Shown: positions 1-8,467, counted from the stretch's first letter. The stretch: 64,000 bases of DNA from Vibrio tapetis subsp. quintayensis (GCF_030409945.1 NZ_JAUFQV010000043.1:1-64000); one strand, 5' to 3'. Made by a program: numbers and translations. The notes: generated by a model not told the origin, from the letters alone.

Positions 1-170
1 TTGCAATGACAAAGTCGCTTGGTAATTAAGGTACGACAGAATCGCTCGGTGATCACAGTCATTGCTGTCATTGCTGTAAATCACTTTTGGACATTTTCGA
101 GTTACGAACTTTCCTAAATTAGATCTTCATGAATTACACAAGGTATTACAAACTATTAATATAGAATGGT

Positions 171-1088
171 TTACTCGTCAAAAAAAGAGCCGTATCGCTC
201 GTGATTCGTACGCCGAATCGCTTCTTCAATATAATCTAAAAAGACTTTGACTCGGGCAGGAATAAATCGCCCAGGAGGGCGGACAGCCCAAATGGCCGTT
301 TTAGGCAAAATTTCGTAATCCTTCAGCACTACCTCAACCTTACCCTGCGTTATATCAGGAGCGACACGCCACAATGCCGCAAGTCCAACCCCCATCCCAA
401 CCTCGACAAGATCGCTAATGGCATCTCCCCAGTTTACTGACAGTGGGCCGTGAACAGACACCTTATGCAACGAGCCGTTTGGGCTTTTAAACTCCCATTG
501 GTTGTTATTCATGAAGGGGATGCAAACGTGATTTTCTAGATCGTTGGGTGTTTTTAGGCTAGCTGCATTTTCTAAGTACTGAGGAGACGCCACTAGCACC
601 AGTGGGTTATCCGCAACTTTTCGCGCCAGCAAACTGTTGGACTCTAAGTTACCGATTCGAAATGCAACATCATAGCCATGTTCAACAATATCTAATCGAT
701 TGTCCGAAAAATCAATTTCAATGTTTAAGTCGGGATACTGCTTTAAAAAGGCAGGAATAAAAGGAACCACATAAAGCCTGCCATAGGTAGAAGATACCGC
801 GATCCGAATCTTTCCTTGTATGTTTTTATCCCCTTTAAAAACATTGCGCGTTTCTTCAATGTTGTCGATGATTCGTTTGGCGTGCTCAAGAAACACAACC
901 CCATCATGGGTCAGTGACACTGTGCGCGTGGTACGGTGAAACAGCTTTACACCGACTTGGCTTTCCAAATGCTGAATACGCTGGCTTGCATTGGTTGTCG
1001 AGAAACCAAAATCCAGTCCTGCCTGGCCAATTTTGCCTAGTTCGGCAACCCTAATAAACAGTGCTAGGCTTTTAAAATCGAGATCCAT
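171..1088 (-). CDS. LysR-family transcriptional regulator
   Basis: A 305-residue protein with a LysR winged helix at about residues 1-60 (LFHRTTRTVSLT is typical) and a substrate-binding domain from about 90 to 295. It is transcribed away from the monooxygenase, oxidoreductase and SMP-30-like genes that start at 1224, so it probably controls them and itself from the 135-bp gap, which holds a palindrome at 1121-1139. The recognition helix region reads STTNASQRI, slightly unusual for the family. The ATG start gives the expected N-terminus. The effector is unknown. Confidence 0.9.
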   Translation of the reverse strand: MDLDFKSLALFIRVAELGKIGQAGLDFGFSTTNASQRIQHLESQVGVKLFHRTTRTVSLTHDGVVFLEHAKRIIDNIEETRNVFKGDKNIQGKIRIAVSSTYGRLYVVPFIPAFLKQYPDLNIEIDFSDNRLDIVEHGYDVAFRIGNLESNSLLARKVADNPLVLVASPQYLENAASLKTPNDLENHVCIPFMNNNQWEFKSPNGSLHKVSVHGPLSVNWGDAISDLVEVGMGVGLAALWRVAPDITQGKVEVVLKDYEILPKTAIWAVRPPGRFIPARVKVFLDYIEEAIRRTNHERYGSFFDE

Positions 1089-1120
1089 GCGATGCCCTCT
1101 TAAATAAACCCACTCACTTT

Positions 1121-1139
1121 AATCCCGAAAAATGGGATT
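1121..1139. promoter_or_regulatory. Palindrome in LysR divergent promoter
   Basis: AATCCC, seven bases, GGGATT, followed by a third half (ATCAATCCC) just downstream. It lies between the divergent LysR gene and the 1224 operon, where LysR regulators normally bind. An operator role is inferred from position and symmetry. Confidence 0.45.
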
Positions 1140-1223
1140 ATCAATCCCTTTATTGCTAGATGATAAAGGCAAACAAAATAATTAATATACATTCCAAGCC
1201 AACACGCTCTTAGGAATATATCA

Positions 1224-1850
1224 ATGCCATTTACACAAATTATCAAATTTACGGTTGCTGAAAACGCTGTCGAATCATTTCAGTCGGCACTACTCGTACA
1301 GCATACACATACGCAAGCTGAGCAAGGCAGTGTAGCGACGCGGTTCTATCAAGATAACAGCAACCCTAGCGTGTTTTTCGCATACGAGCGTTGGGAAAAT
1401 GTTTCCGCCGTCAAATTTCATCAAGAGCAAAGCTATACGCAACACTTCATGACAGTAGCTAAAAGCGCACTATTATTAGAGCCAGTAGTCATAACACTGG
1501 AAGATACTAATCCAAGCCCAATGGCACCTATTTCGGCAGCTGAAGATGATCCAAGATTTAATATCTTTTTCATTTTCAAAATCAAGCCAGGTACTAAAGA
1601 GAAACTGCTCGAACAGTTTAAACACCACATCACTAACACACGCAATGAAGCGGGGTGCCTATTGTTTGATCTTTACACCGTTGAAGGCGACGACGAAACC
1701 TTGGTGGTATATGAACACTGGCGCAAGGAATCAGACGTTTGGGACATTCACTTTAAACAGCCTTATGCAATAGAAACTGGTGAGTTAATGGCTGAGTGTG
1801 TCATTGGTGAACTTGACCAATACATGAGCTTCGTTACGCAGTTCGCGTAA
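1224..1850 (+). CDS. Double-domain antibiotic biosynthesis monooxygenase (YgiN-like) protein
   Basis: A 208-residue cytoplasmic protein made of two ABM ferredoxin-like domains in tandem, about residues 3-93 and 112-205. Each has the ABM signature of an aromatic residue plus E-x-W (YERW; YEHW) followed by a His-containing helix. Single ABM proteins are about 100 residues and work as dimers, so this fusion probably folds as an intramolecular pair. Such proteins act on quinones or other reactive aromatics or dispose of them. It is followed 45 bp later by a quinone oxidoreductase gene, which supports a shared redox role. The substrate is unknown. Confidence 0.8.
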   Translation: MPFTQIIKFTVAENAVESFQSALLVQHTHTQAEQGSVATRFYQDNSNPSVFFAYERWENVSAVKFHQEQSYTQHFMTVAKSALLLEPVVITLEDTNPSPMAPISAAEDDPRFNIFFIFKIKPGTKEKLLEQFKHHITNTRNEAGCLLFDLYTVEGDDETLVVYEHWRKESDVWDIHFKQPYAIETGELMAECVIGELDQYMSFVTQFA

Positions 1851-1895
1851 TCAATACACAATTCAAATTCTTATACATTTAATAGGACACAAATC

Positions 1896-2834
1896 ATGAA
1901 ATCATTCGTAATCAAGCAAGCTGGCGGCATTGAAAACCTACAACTGACTCAAATTGATAAGCCAATAGTACAGTCGGGCGAAGTGCTGGTAGAGACTCGA
2001 GCACTCAGTATTAACCCTGCAGACACCAAGGTGAAATACGCCCAAGAAGCGCTCAACAATCTCTTTGGTGATGCTGACCCTATGATCTTAGGCTGGGACA
2101 TTGCGGGTACAGTTGTCGCTATTGCCGATGATGTAACTGAATTTAGTGTGGGTGACAAAGTATTTGGTATGGTGAACTTCCCAGGGCACGGTAAAGCCTA
2201 TGCCGAATATGTTGCAGCGCCTGCAGATCAGTTAGCAACCATTCCAAGCAACACCTCATTTAACGATGCTGCGGCAACCACCCTTGCGGCTTTAACCGCA
2301 CTGCAAGTGCTTAGTGAAGTGAAAGCTGATGATCGTGTACTGATCCACGCTGGCTCAGGTGGTGTTGGCCACTTTGCAATTCAAATCGCGAAAAGCTTAG
2401 GTGCCTATGTTATTTCAACCAGCTCTGCAAAAAATCGTGACTTTATTCTTTCTTTGGGTGCAGACCAGCACATTGACTACCGAACAGAAGCATTCGAAAA
2501 AGTGGCTATCGATATTGATTTTGTGTTCGATACTCTAGGCCTAGAAACGGCAATGACGTCACTACAAACCATGAAAAAAGGTGGCAGCCTAACGTCGATT
2601 GCAATGATGGGTTTAGAGCCAAAGCTTGAAAATTTGGCTACCGAGCTGAGTGTGAATGTTAGCACTCACATGGTTCACTCTAATGGCAAAGATATGGCGA
2701 CACTTAAAGCCATGCTAGAAGATGGCCGAGTGACGCCACATATTTCTCAAACGTTTGATTTTGAAAACCTCCCTCAAGCTCACACAGCTATCGAAAGTGG
2801 TAGAACGCTGGGTAAAGTCATCATCACTTTATAA
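1896..2834 (+). CDS. NADP-dependent quinone oxidoreductase, zinc-independent MDR family
   Basis: A 312-residue medium-chain dehydrogenase/reductase. It has a GroES-like N-terminal domain (1-120) and a Rossmann domain with the motif HAGSGGVGHFAIQIAK near residue 150. The structural-zinc cysteines of alcohol dehydrogenases are absent, as in quinone oxidoreductases of the QOR type. The likely reaction is NADPH-dependent reduction of quinones or enones. It lies between the ABM-domain protein and a secreted SMP-30-like protein with short gaps, which suggests one operon under the divergent LysR regulator. Confidence 0.88.
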   Translation: MKSFVIKQAGGIENLQLTQIDKPIVQSGEVLVETRALSINPADTKVKYAQEALNNLFGDADPMILGWDIAGTVVAIADDVTEFSVGDKVFGMVNFPGHGKAYAEYVAAPADQLATIPSNTSFNDAAATTLAALTALQVLSEVKADDRVLIHAGSGGVGHFAIQIAKSLGAYVISTSSAKNRDFILSLGADQHIDYRTEAFEKVAIDIDFVFDTLGLETAMTSLQTMKKGGSLTSIAMMGLEPKLENLATELSVNVSTHMVHSNGKDMATLKAMLEDGRVTPHISQTFDFENLPQAHTAIESGRTLGKVIITL

Positions 2835-2872
2835 CTTTCGCTCTATTAGTTTACATTTAAGGAAACGCTCAG

Positions 2873-3778
2873 ATGAAATCATCCACAACCAAACGAATCG
2901 TTGCAGGTCTGTTAGCGGCAGCAATGCCATTATTTACAAACGCAGAACCAGGCCCTTCCTCGACCACTCGCGTTGCTAGCGACATCGTCATTGAACAGCA
3001 ATGGCAGATAGATTCGGGCGTTTCTCAACCAGAGTCGGTACTTGTGATCGCCGATCATGATTGGCTTTATGTTTCGAACGTGAACGGTGAAGAAAAGGCC
3101 GGTTTTATCAGCAAGGTCTCCAAGGAGGGTCATGTTGAGTCTTTAAAATGGATCGATGGCATTCAAACACCGACAGGTATGGGCTATTTTGCTGGGTTGC
3201 TTTATGTGGCCGATCAAAACCAAGTCCATGTAATTGATGTGAGTCTCGGCAAAGTCGTCAAATCACTTTCGTCGAAAGCAATCTCTCTTAATGATATTGC
3301 AGTCACCGAGGATGGCCGAGTATTTATTACTGACTTGACATCAGGAAGTCTGTACACAATCCAAGATAATGAGGTTGTCCACTGGTTAAGCTCACCACTG
3401 TTTACCAACCTAAATGGCATTTTAATTCAAGGAGATAAAATTTGGGTTGGCAGTGTCGGTACACGCTTGGCGCTGGATCTAAAACCAGATGAGCTAGGGT
3501 CAATCTACGAAATATCAATCAGTGAAAAATCCGTATCCATGGTTGAAGGCACTGAGAATATTGCGCTGGTCGATGGACTTCAAGCGTTTGAGCAGGGTTA
3601 TATTGTCCCAAGCCCGGCTTCGGGCACGGTCTACTACTTCGATGAGCAAACCCGCACAGCAGTAGGCATGGTTGACATTGGTGTTGCAGATATTGCAATT
3701 GATCAGCAGACAAATATGCTTTATGCGCCGATATTGTTTGGTGACAAGTTGAATGCTTACCGTATTTACAAAAAATAG
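2873..3778 (+). CDS. Secreted SMP-30/gluconolactonase-like beta-propeller protein
   Basis: A 301-residue protein with an N-terminal signal peptide (KRIVAGLLAAAMPLFTNAEP, cleavage near residue 24) and repeated six-bladed-propeller elements such as GMGYFAGLLYVADQN and DIAVTEDGRVFITD. The family contains lactonases and related hydrolases. The specific substrate cannot be read from sequence. It is the last gene of the apparent 1224-3778 operon. A periplasmic location is inferred from the signal peptide. Confidence 0.8.
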   Translation: MKSSTTKRIVAGLLAAAMPLFTNAEPGPSSTTRVASDIVIEQQWQIDSGVSQPESVLVIADHDWLYVSNVNGEEKAGFISKVSKEGHVESLKWIDGIQTPTGMGYFAGLLYVADQNQVHVIDVSLGKVVKSLSSKAISLNDIAVTEDGRVFITDLTSGSLYTIQDNEVVHWLSSPLFTNLNGILIQGDKIWVGSVGTRLALDLKPDELGSIYEISISEKSVSMVEGTENIALVDGLQAFEQGYIVPSPASGTVYYFDEQTRTAVGMVDIGVADIAIDQQTNMLYAPILFGDKLNAYRIYKK

Positions 3779-4167
3779 GGGTTTGAAACTAAAACACACA
3801 AATGTAGCGACATAATAAATCTGGCCACATAGTTAGAGTTCTAAGCATGAGAAAATGTAAGTCAAATCGTACTTAGGTGAACTGACTTCTTGAACGAGTG
3901 TAACACCGAATGGGGCATTTCTGAGTTACGAAATGCCACCTGAGAAGGATTTGGACAGAAATCAGTTTCGCAAATCAGAACATTAACATGTCATGAATTA
4001 CGTAAAATATGAAAAGTCGCTTAACTTGGTGTCTAGCATTGATGATGCGGATCACACGAAGTAAGCACATATTGTCTTTGACTTGATAATATTGTGATAA
4101 TCAATATGAGATTTGTTCCATATTTTGTATTTTTAACCATCACTATTTTTCCAATGTTGAGGTGTGC
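3779..4167. other. Intergenic region with a palindrome, no gene seen
   Basis: About 390 bp, AT-rich, with no convincing ORF. It contains an 8-bp stem with an 8-nt loop at 3914-3937 (GGCATTTC/GAAATGCC) and a 12-nt word at 3950-3961 resembling the direct repeats that bound the element at 5845-6063. The words GAGTTACGAA (3923-3932) and TCATGAATTAC (3991-4001) also occur at 99-108 and 127-137, so it may hold a degenerate intergenic repeat. Confidence 0.5.
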
Positions 4168-5661
4168 ATGAGAAATCGTTCTATTTTTGGGTGGAAGCTA
4201 AGTGAGAGTAGAGTTGTTTCTGTTGTTGAGCTAGAAAGTGGCACTCAGAATGACGTTGTCTGTCCTTGCTGTGGAGACTTCATGGTTGCCGCACATAGTA
4301 ATAAAGGCATAGCTAGCTACTTACGCCATCAAAGTAACGCAGAATGTCGCTATTCGTATGAAACCCAGTTGCATTTGAGTGCAAAGGAGTTCATCGAACG
4401 GGAGAAGCTCATTCCTCATCCATATTCCAGTGGCATTTTTGATTCTAGTGACTGTGAAATGGTAGGTGTGAAAAATGTCCGTCTAGAGGTCTATCGAGAC
4501 GGAAGGATTCCAGATGTCGTTTGCCAGATCGGTAGGGAAGAGTATTACGTGGAAGTTACTAATACTCATGAAACCCCACCAGATAAAATAGTGGACTTTC
4601 GAAAGCAGGGCAGGAGTGCTCTTGAGTTATTTCTAGTTGGATTGGACTCAGATTCGCTGCTGAACAGCTATGAAAATGTAAAAGTTCAGATAACAGCATT
4701 AAATCCGCTAAATCCATTCTGGGATTTTATTGAGCAGCAAGCCGCGATGAGTATCAGCAAAGAAAGAAGTATGTTGTTGAGAAAGATAGCAAGGCATCGC
4801 AAACAAGTTCAAAGAATTACTGAAAACATTTCTGAGCGTGAGGTACAAGCTAAGGAAAGGGTTGCCCGAATAAAACAAAGAGTTGAAAAGTGGCAAGAAA
4901 AAGAGCGGGAGCAAAAAGAGCTCTATAAGCAGATAAAGTCCCTAGCGAATGACCTTCAAGTTGTGGTACTGCGGCTTGAAGAAGAGAAGTCATCTTTAAA
5001 TCAAGAATCAGAACAACTCAAGCAAACCATCTATCTTAACAAGTTAGAAGCGGGAAGAATCATTAACAATGCGAGAGTTGAAGCAGAACAACAGCGTGAA
5101 AAGGTCAGAGTAGAAGTTAGAGATGATGTTCTAGCTGAGTTAGCTTCGGAAATAGAAGATACTAGACAGAATGCTCAAATGATTACCGATAATGCTCTAA
5201 AGCAAGAGTTATCAATGGTTGAAAGCGCTCAAAGAACAGCGCAACAAATATTGGATGGGGCACATTACAAAATCACGAGTGAGCTTGAAGCTGCACTTGA
5301 TAGAAAAGGTGTATCAAATGAAGCGTTGACCGAGTTAGAAAACCATGTCAAATGGCTAAAACAAGAAACGGATAGTCTAGAGGAAAAGAAAGCTGAGTTA
5401 GAGAGTGGTGTTAATTTAGATAGACTTTGGAGTAAACAACAAGACTTGCAGAGAGCGATTAGTAAGGAAACAAACCGTTTGAATGATCTTAAAGAAGTCG
5501 GTGATAAGTATGTCAAAGTCATTAACGGTATTGCTCGAGATTTCAAACAGCTAGATACGGCAGAGTACGCCTCTCTTTTGCCTGAACGTATTCAAAAGAA
5601 AATAAAAGTCAATCGAATGATCTTAGAGATGCAAAACTCAATAGAATACGAGCCGCTGTAA
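4168..5661 (+). CDS. CoiA-like nuclease-domain protein with long coiled coil
   Basis: A 497-residue protein counted from the ATG at 4168, chosen over an upstream GTG because GAGG lies five bases before it. Residues 32-75 form a zinc-finger-like module (CPCCG at 32-36, H54, C60, H69). It is followed by a PD-(D/E)xK-like core with PD at 115-116, EVTNTHE from 129 and K140. This matches the layout of competence protein CoiA relatives, although the usual ExK is ExT. From about residue 180 to 470 the protein is a charged coiled coil rich in Glu, Lys and Gln. It stands alone between non-coding regions rich in palindromes. The function is not known; nucleic acid processing or defence is inference. 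Confidence 0.65.
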   Translation: MRNRSIFGWKLSESRVVSVVELESGTQNDVVCPCCGDFMVAAHSNKGIASYLRHQSNAECRYSYETQLHLSAKEFIEREKLIPHPYSSGIFDSSDCEMVGVKNVRLEVYRDGRIPDVVCQIGREEYYVEVTNTHETPPDKIVDFRKQGRSALELFLVGLDSDSLLNSYENVKVQITALNPLNPFWDFIEQQAAMSISKERSMLLRKIARHRKQVQRITENISEREVQAKERVARIKQRVEKWQEKEREQKELYKQIKSLANDLQVVVLRLEEEKSSLNQESEQLKQTIYLNKLEAGRIINNARVEAEQQREKVRVEVRDDVLAELASEIEDTRQNAQMITDNALKQELSMVESAQRTAQQILDGAHYKITSELEAALDRKGVSNEALTELENHVKWLKQETDSLEEKKAELESGVNLDRLWSKQQDLQRAISKETNRLNDLKEVGDKYVKVINGIARDFKQLDTAEYASLLPERIQKKIKVNRMILEMQNSIEYEPL

Positions 5662-6174
5662 CTGACTGCATGTGTTATGGATTCTATGACTGTTACTGAC
5701 ATCCGAGCAGAAGAGAGTTGTCGAAGTCGAAGTGAATCGCAACCTACTCGCTAGACAGATACATACCTACTTATCATATTGAATCATTAGAAAAAGTAGG
5801 TAAGTTAGTGACAAAAATGAGTTCTGAGGCATAGGCTAGAAAGTTTTGGGGCAGAAATAATTCACGAAACAGGTTGTTTCGCAATTGTGCAAGACCCTCT
5901 TGTTGCAAAATTGGATACTAGAGATTTGCCCAACAGCCTGTTGGACAATTGGGGAATGTAGGAGTTGTTGCAAATTCTGCAACTACTGAGGATTCCTCGG
6001 TAGTTGCTCATTAGCTAACCCTATGGGTTTTACTATGGCTCCTGAAACACTTTGGGGCAGAAAGTGCTTTAACTTATCTTCGCCGTCTAACTTGATATAG
6101 CCAAAAACAGATCAAACAATATTGGAACTGACAAACTTTAATGCTCTCGGACATTTACAGTGGGAATCACTGAT
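5662..6174. other. Gene-free region holding a palindrome-dense element
   Basis: 513 bp without a plausible gene. Between 5845 and 6066 it is packed with inverted repeats and is bounded by two copies of a 13-nt direct repeat. The remainder shows no recognisable signal. Confidence 0.6.
5845..6063. repeat. Palindrome-rich segment between 13-nt direct repeats
   Basis: The 13-mer TTTGGGGCAGAAA occurs at 5845-5857 and again at 6051-6063. Between or across the copies are inverted repeats at 5866-5880 (GAAACA/TGTTTC), 5881-5914 (imperfect), 5930-5944 (CCAACAG/CTGTTGG), 5967-5983 (GTTGCA/TGCAAC), 5981-6005 (11-bp stem with one G-T pair), 6017-6029 (AACCC/GGGTT) and 6048-6066 (CACTTT/AAAGTG). The hairpins at 5967-5983 and 5981-6005 share bases and cannot both form. 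It may be a miniature repeat element or a structured RNA; the nature is unproven. Confidence 0.55.
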
Positions 6175-6636
6175 TTATAGAAGCCGGGTATCGAAAGAAA
6201 TTTCGTATTTGTTGGCCGTTTTGATGAGTTTTGGATAACCTGAATGTTTTGTGTTGAGTACATAGTTTTGTTCGCGAGGCACAATCACCGACGGGATCGC
6301 CAGCGCCAAGCTTGAATAGCTCGATAACCATTGATCACCGATTTCGGCTGTCTGAAGCGGGGCAGGCTCTTCATTCCAGTTGTCCGGCAAGTCGTCATTT
6401 TCAAGGACCAAAGCATCGGCTTCATCCAGTTCCAACGTAAACAAGACATAATTTTCAAGTACTTTGGTATTTTTGAGATGAACCAAGATTTCTAAAATGG
6501 CAAGTGACTCTGACGCCGCAACATAAACCGCCGAGCGTCCAATAGAATTCCAACGCCCTCCGTACAGTCTGGAGCCTTCGCCATCGAAAGCTGACTCTTC
6601 CCACTTTTCCTTTACGATTCGGTACAAAGTGATCAA
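6175..6636 (-). CDS. RES-domain toxin
   Basis: A 153-residue protein of the RES family, named after its conserved Arg, Glu and Ser. Visible are GSRLYGGRWN, then VYVAASESLAILEILVH. RES toxins of type II systems degrade cellular NAD+ and arrest growth. The start is a TTG at 6634-6636, preceded by GGGG at seven bases and overlapping the antitoxin stop as TTGA, so the two genes are translationally coupled. No ATG lies upstream in frame. Confidence 0.88.
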   Translation of the reverse strand: MITLYRIVKEKWEESAFDGEGSRLYGGRWNSIGRSAVYVAASESLAILEILVHLKNTKVLENYVLFTLELDEADALVLENDDLPDNWNEEPAPLQTAEIGDQWLSSYSSLALAIPSVIVPREQNYVLNTKHSGYPKLIKTANKYEISFDTRLL

Positions 6637-7076
6637 GAAAATACCCCATGCTCTAATCGTCCAATTAGATTTAGAACACCTTCTGATTCAGCAGTAGTGG
6701 AAACCATATCGATAGGGCGGCGGTTACCCAAACCAACCACAGGGGATTTGAGCCATTCACATGCGGCCAAAATATCACCTTCAAACAAGTTGATTGTTTG
6801 GTTGAATATCTCAGCAAAACGGTACAAACGATCACTTTCGTCTTTGTTAAAACGTCCCGCTTTCGATCTGCGGTTTAGTGTGGCTGGTGGAATTGTAACA
6901 GCGGTAGCCAACTCTTTCTTTTCCAATTTAGAGTGCTTGGCTAGCTTGTCAAAAACATCAAAATCCAGACCTTTATGAACAGACTCATAAAGGGTTACCC
7001 CTCGGGATGGAATACCTACTTGCTGCCAAAAGCTAGCTGGCTGTTTAACAGGTTTGAATGCTTGCATTTGTGACAT
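6633..7076 (-). CDS. Xre/MbcA/ParS-type antitoxin of the RES toxin
   Basis: A 147-residue protein with the layout of RES-partner antitoxins: an N-terminal helix-turn-helix-like region (KKELATAVTIPPATLNRRSKAGRFN at about 55-80) and a C-terminal MbcA/ParS toxin-binding domain with a helix like EWLKSPVVGLGNRRPIDM near residue 110. It neutralises the downstream toxin and should repress the operon. It is the first gene and overlaps the toxin start by four bases. Direct repeats just upstream (7090-7123) are candidate operators. Confidence 0.87.
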   Translation of the reverse strand: MSQMQAFKPVKQPASFWQQVGIPSRGVTLYESVHKGLDFDVFDKLAKHSKLEKKELATAVTIPPATLNRRSKAGRFNKDESDRLYRFAEIFNQTINLFEGDILAACEWLKSPVVGLGNRRPIDMVSTTAESEGVLNLIGRLEHGVFS

Positions 7077-7089
7077 AACAATAACACCT

Positions 7090-7123
7090 TATCAAATGAT
7101 AGTTTAATTATGTATCAGATGAT
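7090..7123. promoter_or_regulatory. Direct repeats upstream of the Xre antitoxin
   Basis: TATCAAATGAT at 7090-7100 and TATCAGATGAT at 7113-7123 differ at one base and are spaced 23 nt start to start, about two helical turns, immediately upstream of the antitoxin start at 7076. This is the arrangement expected of an autoregulatory operator bound by the antitoxin-toxin complex. The role is inferred. Confidence 0.5.
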
Positions 7124-7243
7124 TGTGTTAGGCAAGATCTTCGCCCAGTTATCTTCATCGTTAGGGTTTCGTCTAATTGTTGCACTTCAAAACCAGAAAG
7201 CTACCCATATTCGACTGCCTATGTATTAGATGCAAGGGGCGAT

Positions 7244-7519
7244 TTGCTCTCCCAAATTGAGAATATTGAGTTTAGTACGTTCTTTTTACGTCACTGGGAA
7301 AAGGCGGTCGGTAGGGATAGCCGTCGAGGTGCGTTCATGATGATGCTATGCCATTTCATGGAGAACCAAATGCAGCTAGATGTAGAACGCCATATTCCGT
7401 TAGATGGCGTGCTAACGGCCATTGAGCTTATTGAGGATGAATCAGTTGCATTAAATGGAAAGATTATTTTGACTATTGAAACCTCCTATCACGGTATTGG
7501 TTTGGCTTTGCATCAATAA
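7244..7519 (+). CDS. Hypothetical protein, possibly 5'-truncated
   Basis: A 91-residue ORF starting at a TTG without a convincing ribosome site. The frame stays open for more than 100 bp upstream, and its translation just before the TTG (YSTAYVLDARGD) reads like protein, but I found no ATG or GTG there. It has no signal peptide or membrane segment and I do not recognise the family. It could be the remnant of a longer gene or use a rare start. It lies beside the toxin-antitoxin promoter, on the opposite strand. Confidence 0.35.
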   Translation: MLSQIENIEFSTFFLRHWEKAVGRDSRRGAFMMMLCHFMENQMQLDVERHIPLDGVLTAIELIEDESVALNGKIILTIETSYHGIGLALHQ

Positions 7520-7757
7520 GTCATAGGTACTGTAGTAGGTCATCGAGTCTTGATAATCTTCAGCCAATGCTGAGGCGAAAACGAATATTATTTCAGGTTA
7601 TTCATGGAGTGCTTCAGCTCGTTTTTGAGTGCACAAGATTTCATGCCGCCACAGGGGTATTATTGGGGAAACGGTGGGGCAGCATTTCAGCTCGTGAATA
7701 TCCGATCAGAAAAATTGCTTAGAACTCTTAAACGTTGGTCTAGCGAATTGAACGGCG

Positions 7758-8165
7758 TTATTTTCTGCCAACTTCGTGTTTTTCACTACGTGGGAGCTCT
7801 GCATCTAAATCCTCCCAATTAGCCTTGGAAGTCACAAAGTTATGAGAAATAGGGCGTTCAGTGATATCTGAATCCAAGATGCCTAACCGAAGACGATACC
7901 TTTCAGGAGACTGTGAATTTGAGCTATAAATTGGACTGCCACAAGCTTTACAAAAGTATTTGCGTTTGCCTTTGCTACTTTCGTAAAAAGTGAGAGTGTT
8001 ATCTGCATCGGATAATTTTAAGCCTTCCGAGTCGATAAAAGCATTGGTAGCATAGGCGCTTCCACTTGCCTTACGGCATAAAGAACAATGGCAATGAATA
8101 ATATCGGTGACACCACCATCCAATGTCAATTGGATGGAACCACACAAACAACTCCCTTTGTACAT
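7758..8165 (-). CDS. GFA-family (CENP-V/GFA domain) zinc protein
   Basis: A 135-residue protein with the GFA fold signature: GSCLCGSIQL at the N-terminus, HCHCSLCRKASGSAYATNAFI, then YFCKACGSPIY. The cysteines form the two zinc sites of the family, named after glutathione-dependent formaldehyde-activating enzyme. Most members are uncharacterised and many do not act on formaldehyde. An ATG start at 8165 is preceded by AAGGAGA. It runs in the same direction as the small zinc-ribbon gene upstream. Confidence 0.88.
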   Translation of the reverse strand: MYKGSCLCGSIQLTLDGGVTDIIHCHCSLCRKASGSAYATNAFIDSEGLKLSDADNTLTFYESSKGKRKYFCKACGSPIYSSNSQSPERYRLRLGILDSDITERPISHNFVTSKANWEDLDAELPRSEKHEVGRK

Positions 8166-8233
8166 TTTCTCTCCTTAGTTATAGCTTAACTCATTCGTTT
8201 AACGCACCGAGCATTCTGCATTGCACCATAAAC

Positions 8234-8467
8234 TTAATCTAAATTGTCAGGTGTATAAAGGTTCGTGCCACACACCTTACACTTATAATCACCCGTTGCT
8301 TCGCTTTCCATTAAGGAGCTTGCTGCTGCAGCTAACAATCCAGAGAAGAAACCTTTCACTTCACTATCTGGTTGTGCTTTAGAAAAACTCTCATACTTAT
8401 GGGTAGTGACTTGTTTACACTCACAACAAAACGCTTTCATTTCCTTTGCACCGTAAGCATGCACCAC
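8234..8467 (-). CDS. Small zinc-ribbon protein of unknown function
   Basis: A 77-residue protein with two cysteine pairs, CCEC near residue 15 and CKVCG near residue 63, that likely bind one zinc as a zinc ribbon. A hydrophobic Gly/Ala-rich stretch (GFFSGLLAAAASSL) lies between them. The family is not recognised. A Shine-Dalgarno sequence (AGGAGAAG) precedes the ATG. Confidence 0.7.
   Translation of the reverse strand: MVHAYGAKEMKAFCCECKQVTTHKYESFSKAQPDSEVKGFFSGLLAAAASSLMESEATGDYKCKVCGTNLYTPDNLD

Noticed and set aside
1433..1773. ORFs on the minus strand and in another plus frame inside the ABM gene
   Set aside because: They overlap a well-supported gene and show no family features; they are shadows.
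5866..6066. A CRISPR array
   Set aside because: The repeats are different palindromes of different lengths, with no regular spacer unit.
7604..7822. 72-codon plus-strand ORF overlapping the GFA gene end
   Set aside because: No ribosome site, composition unlike neighbours and it runs antisense into a strong GFA gene; left out.
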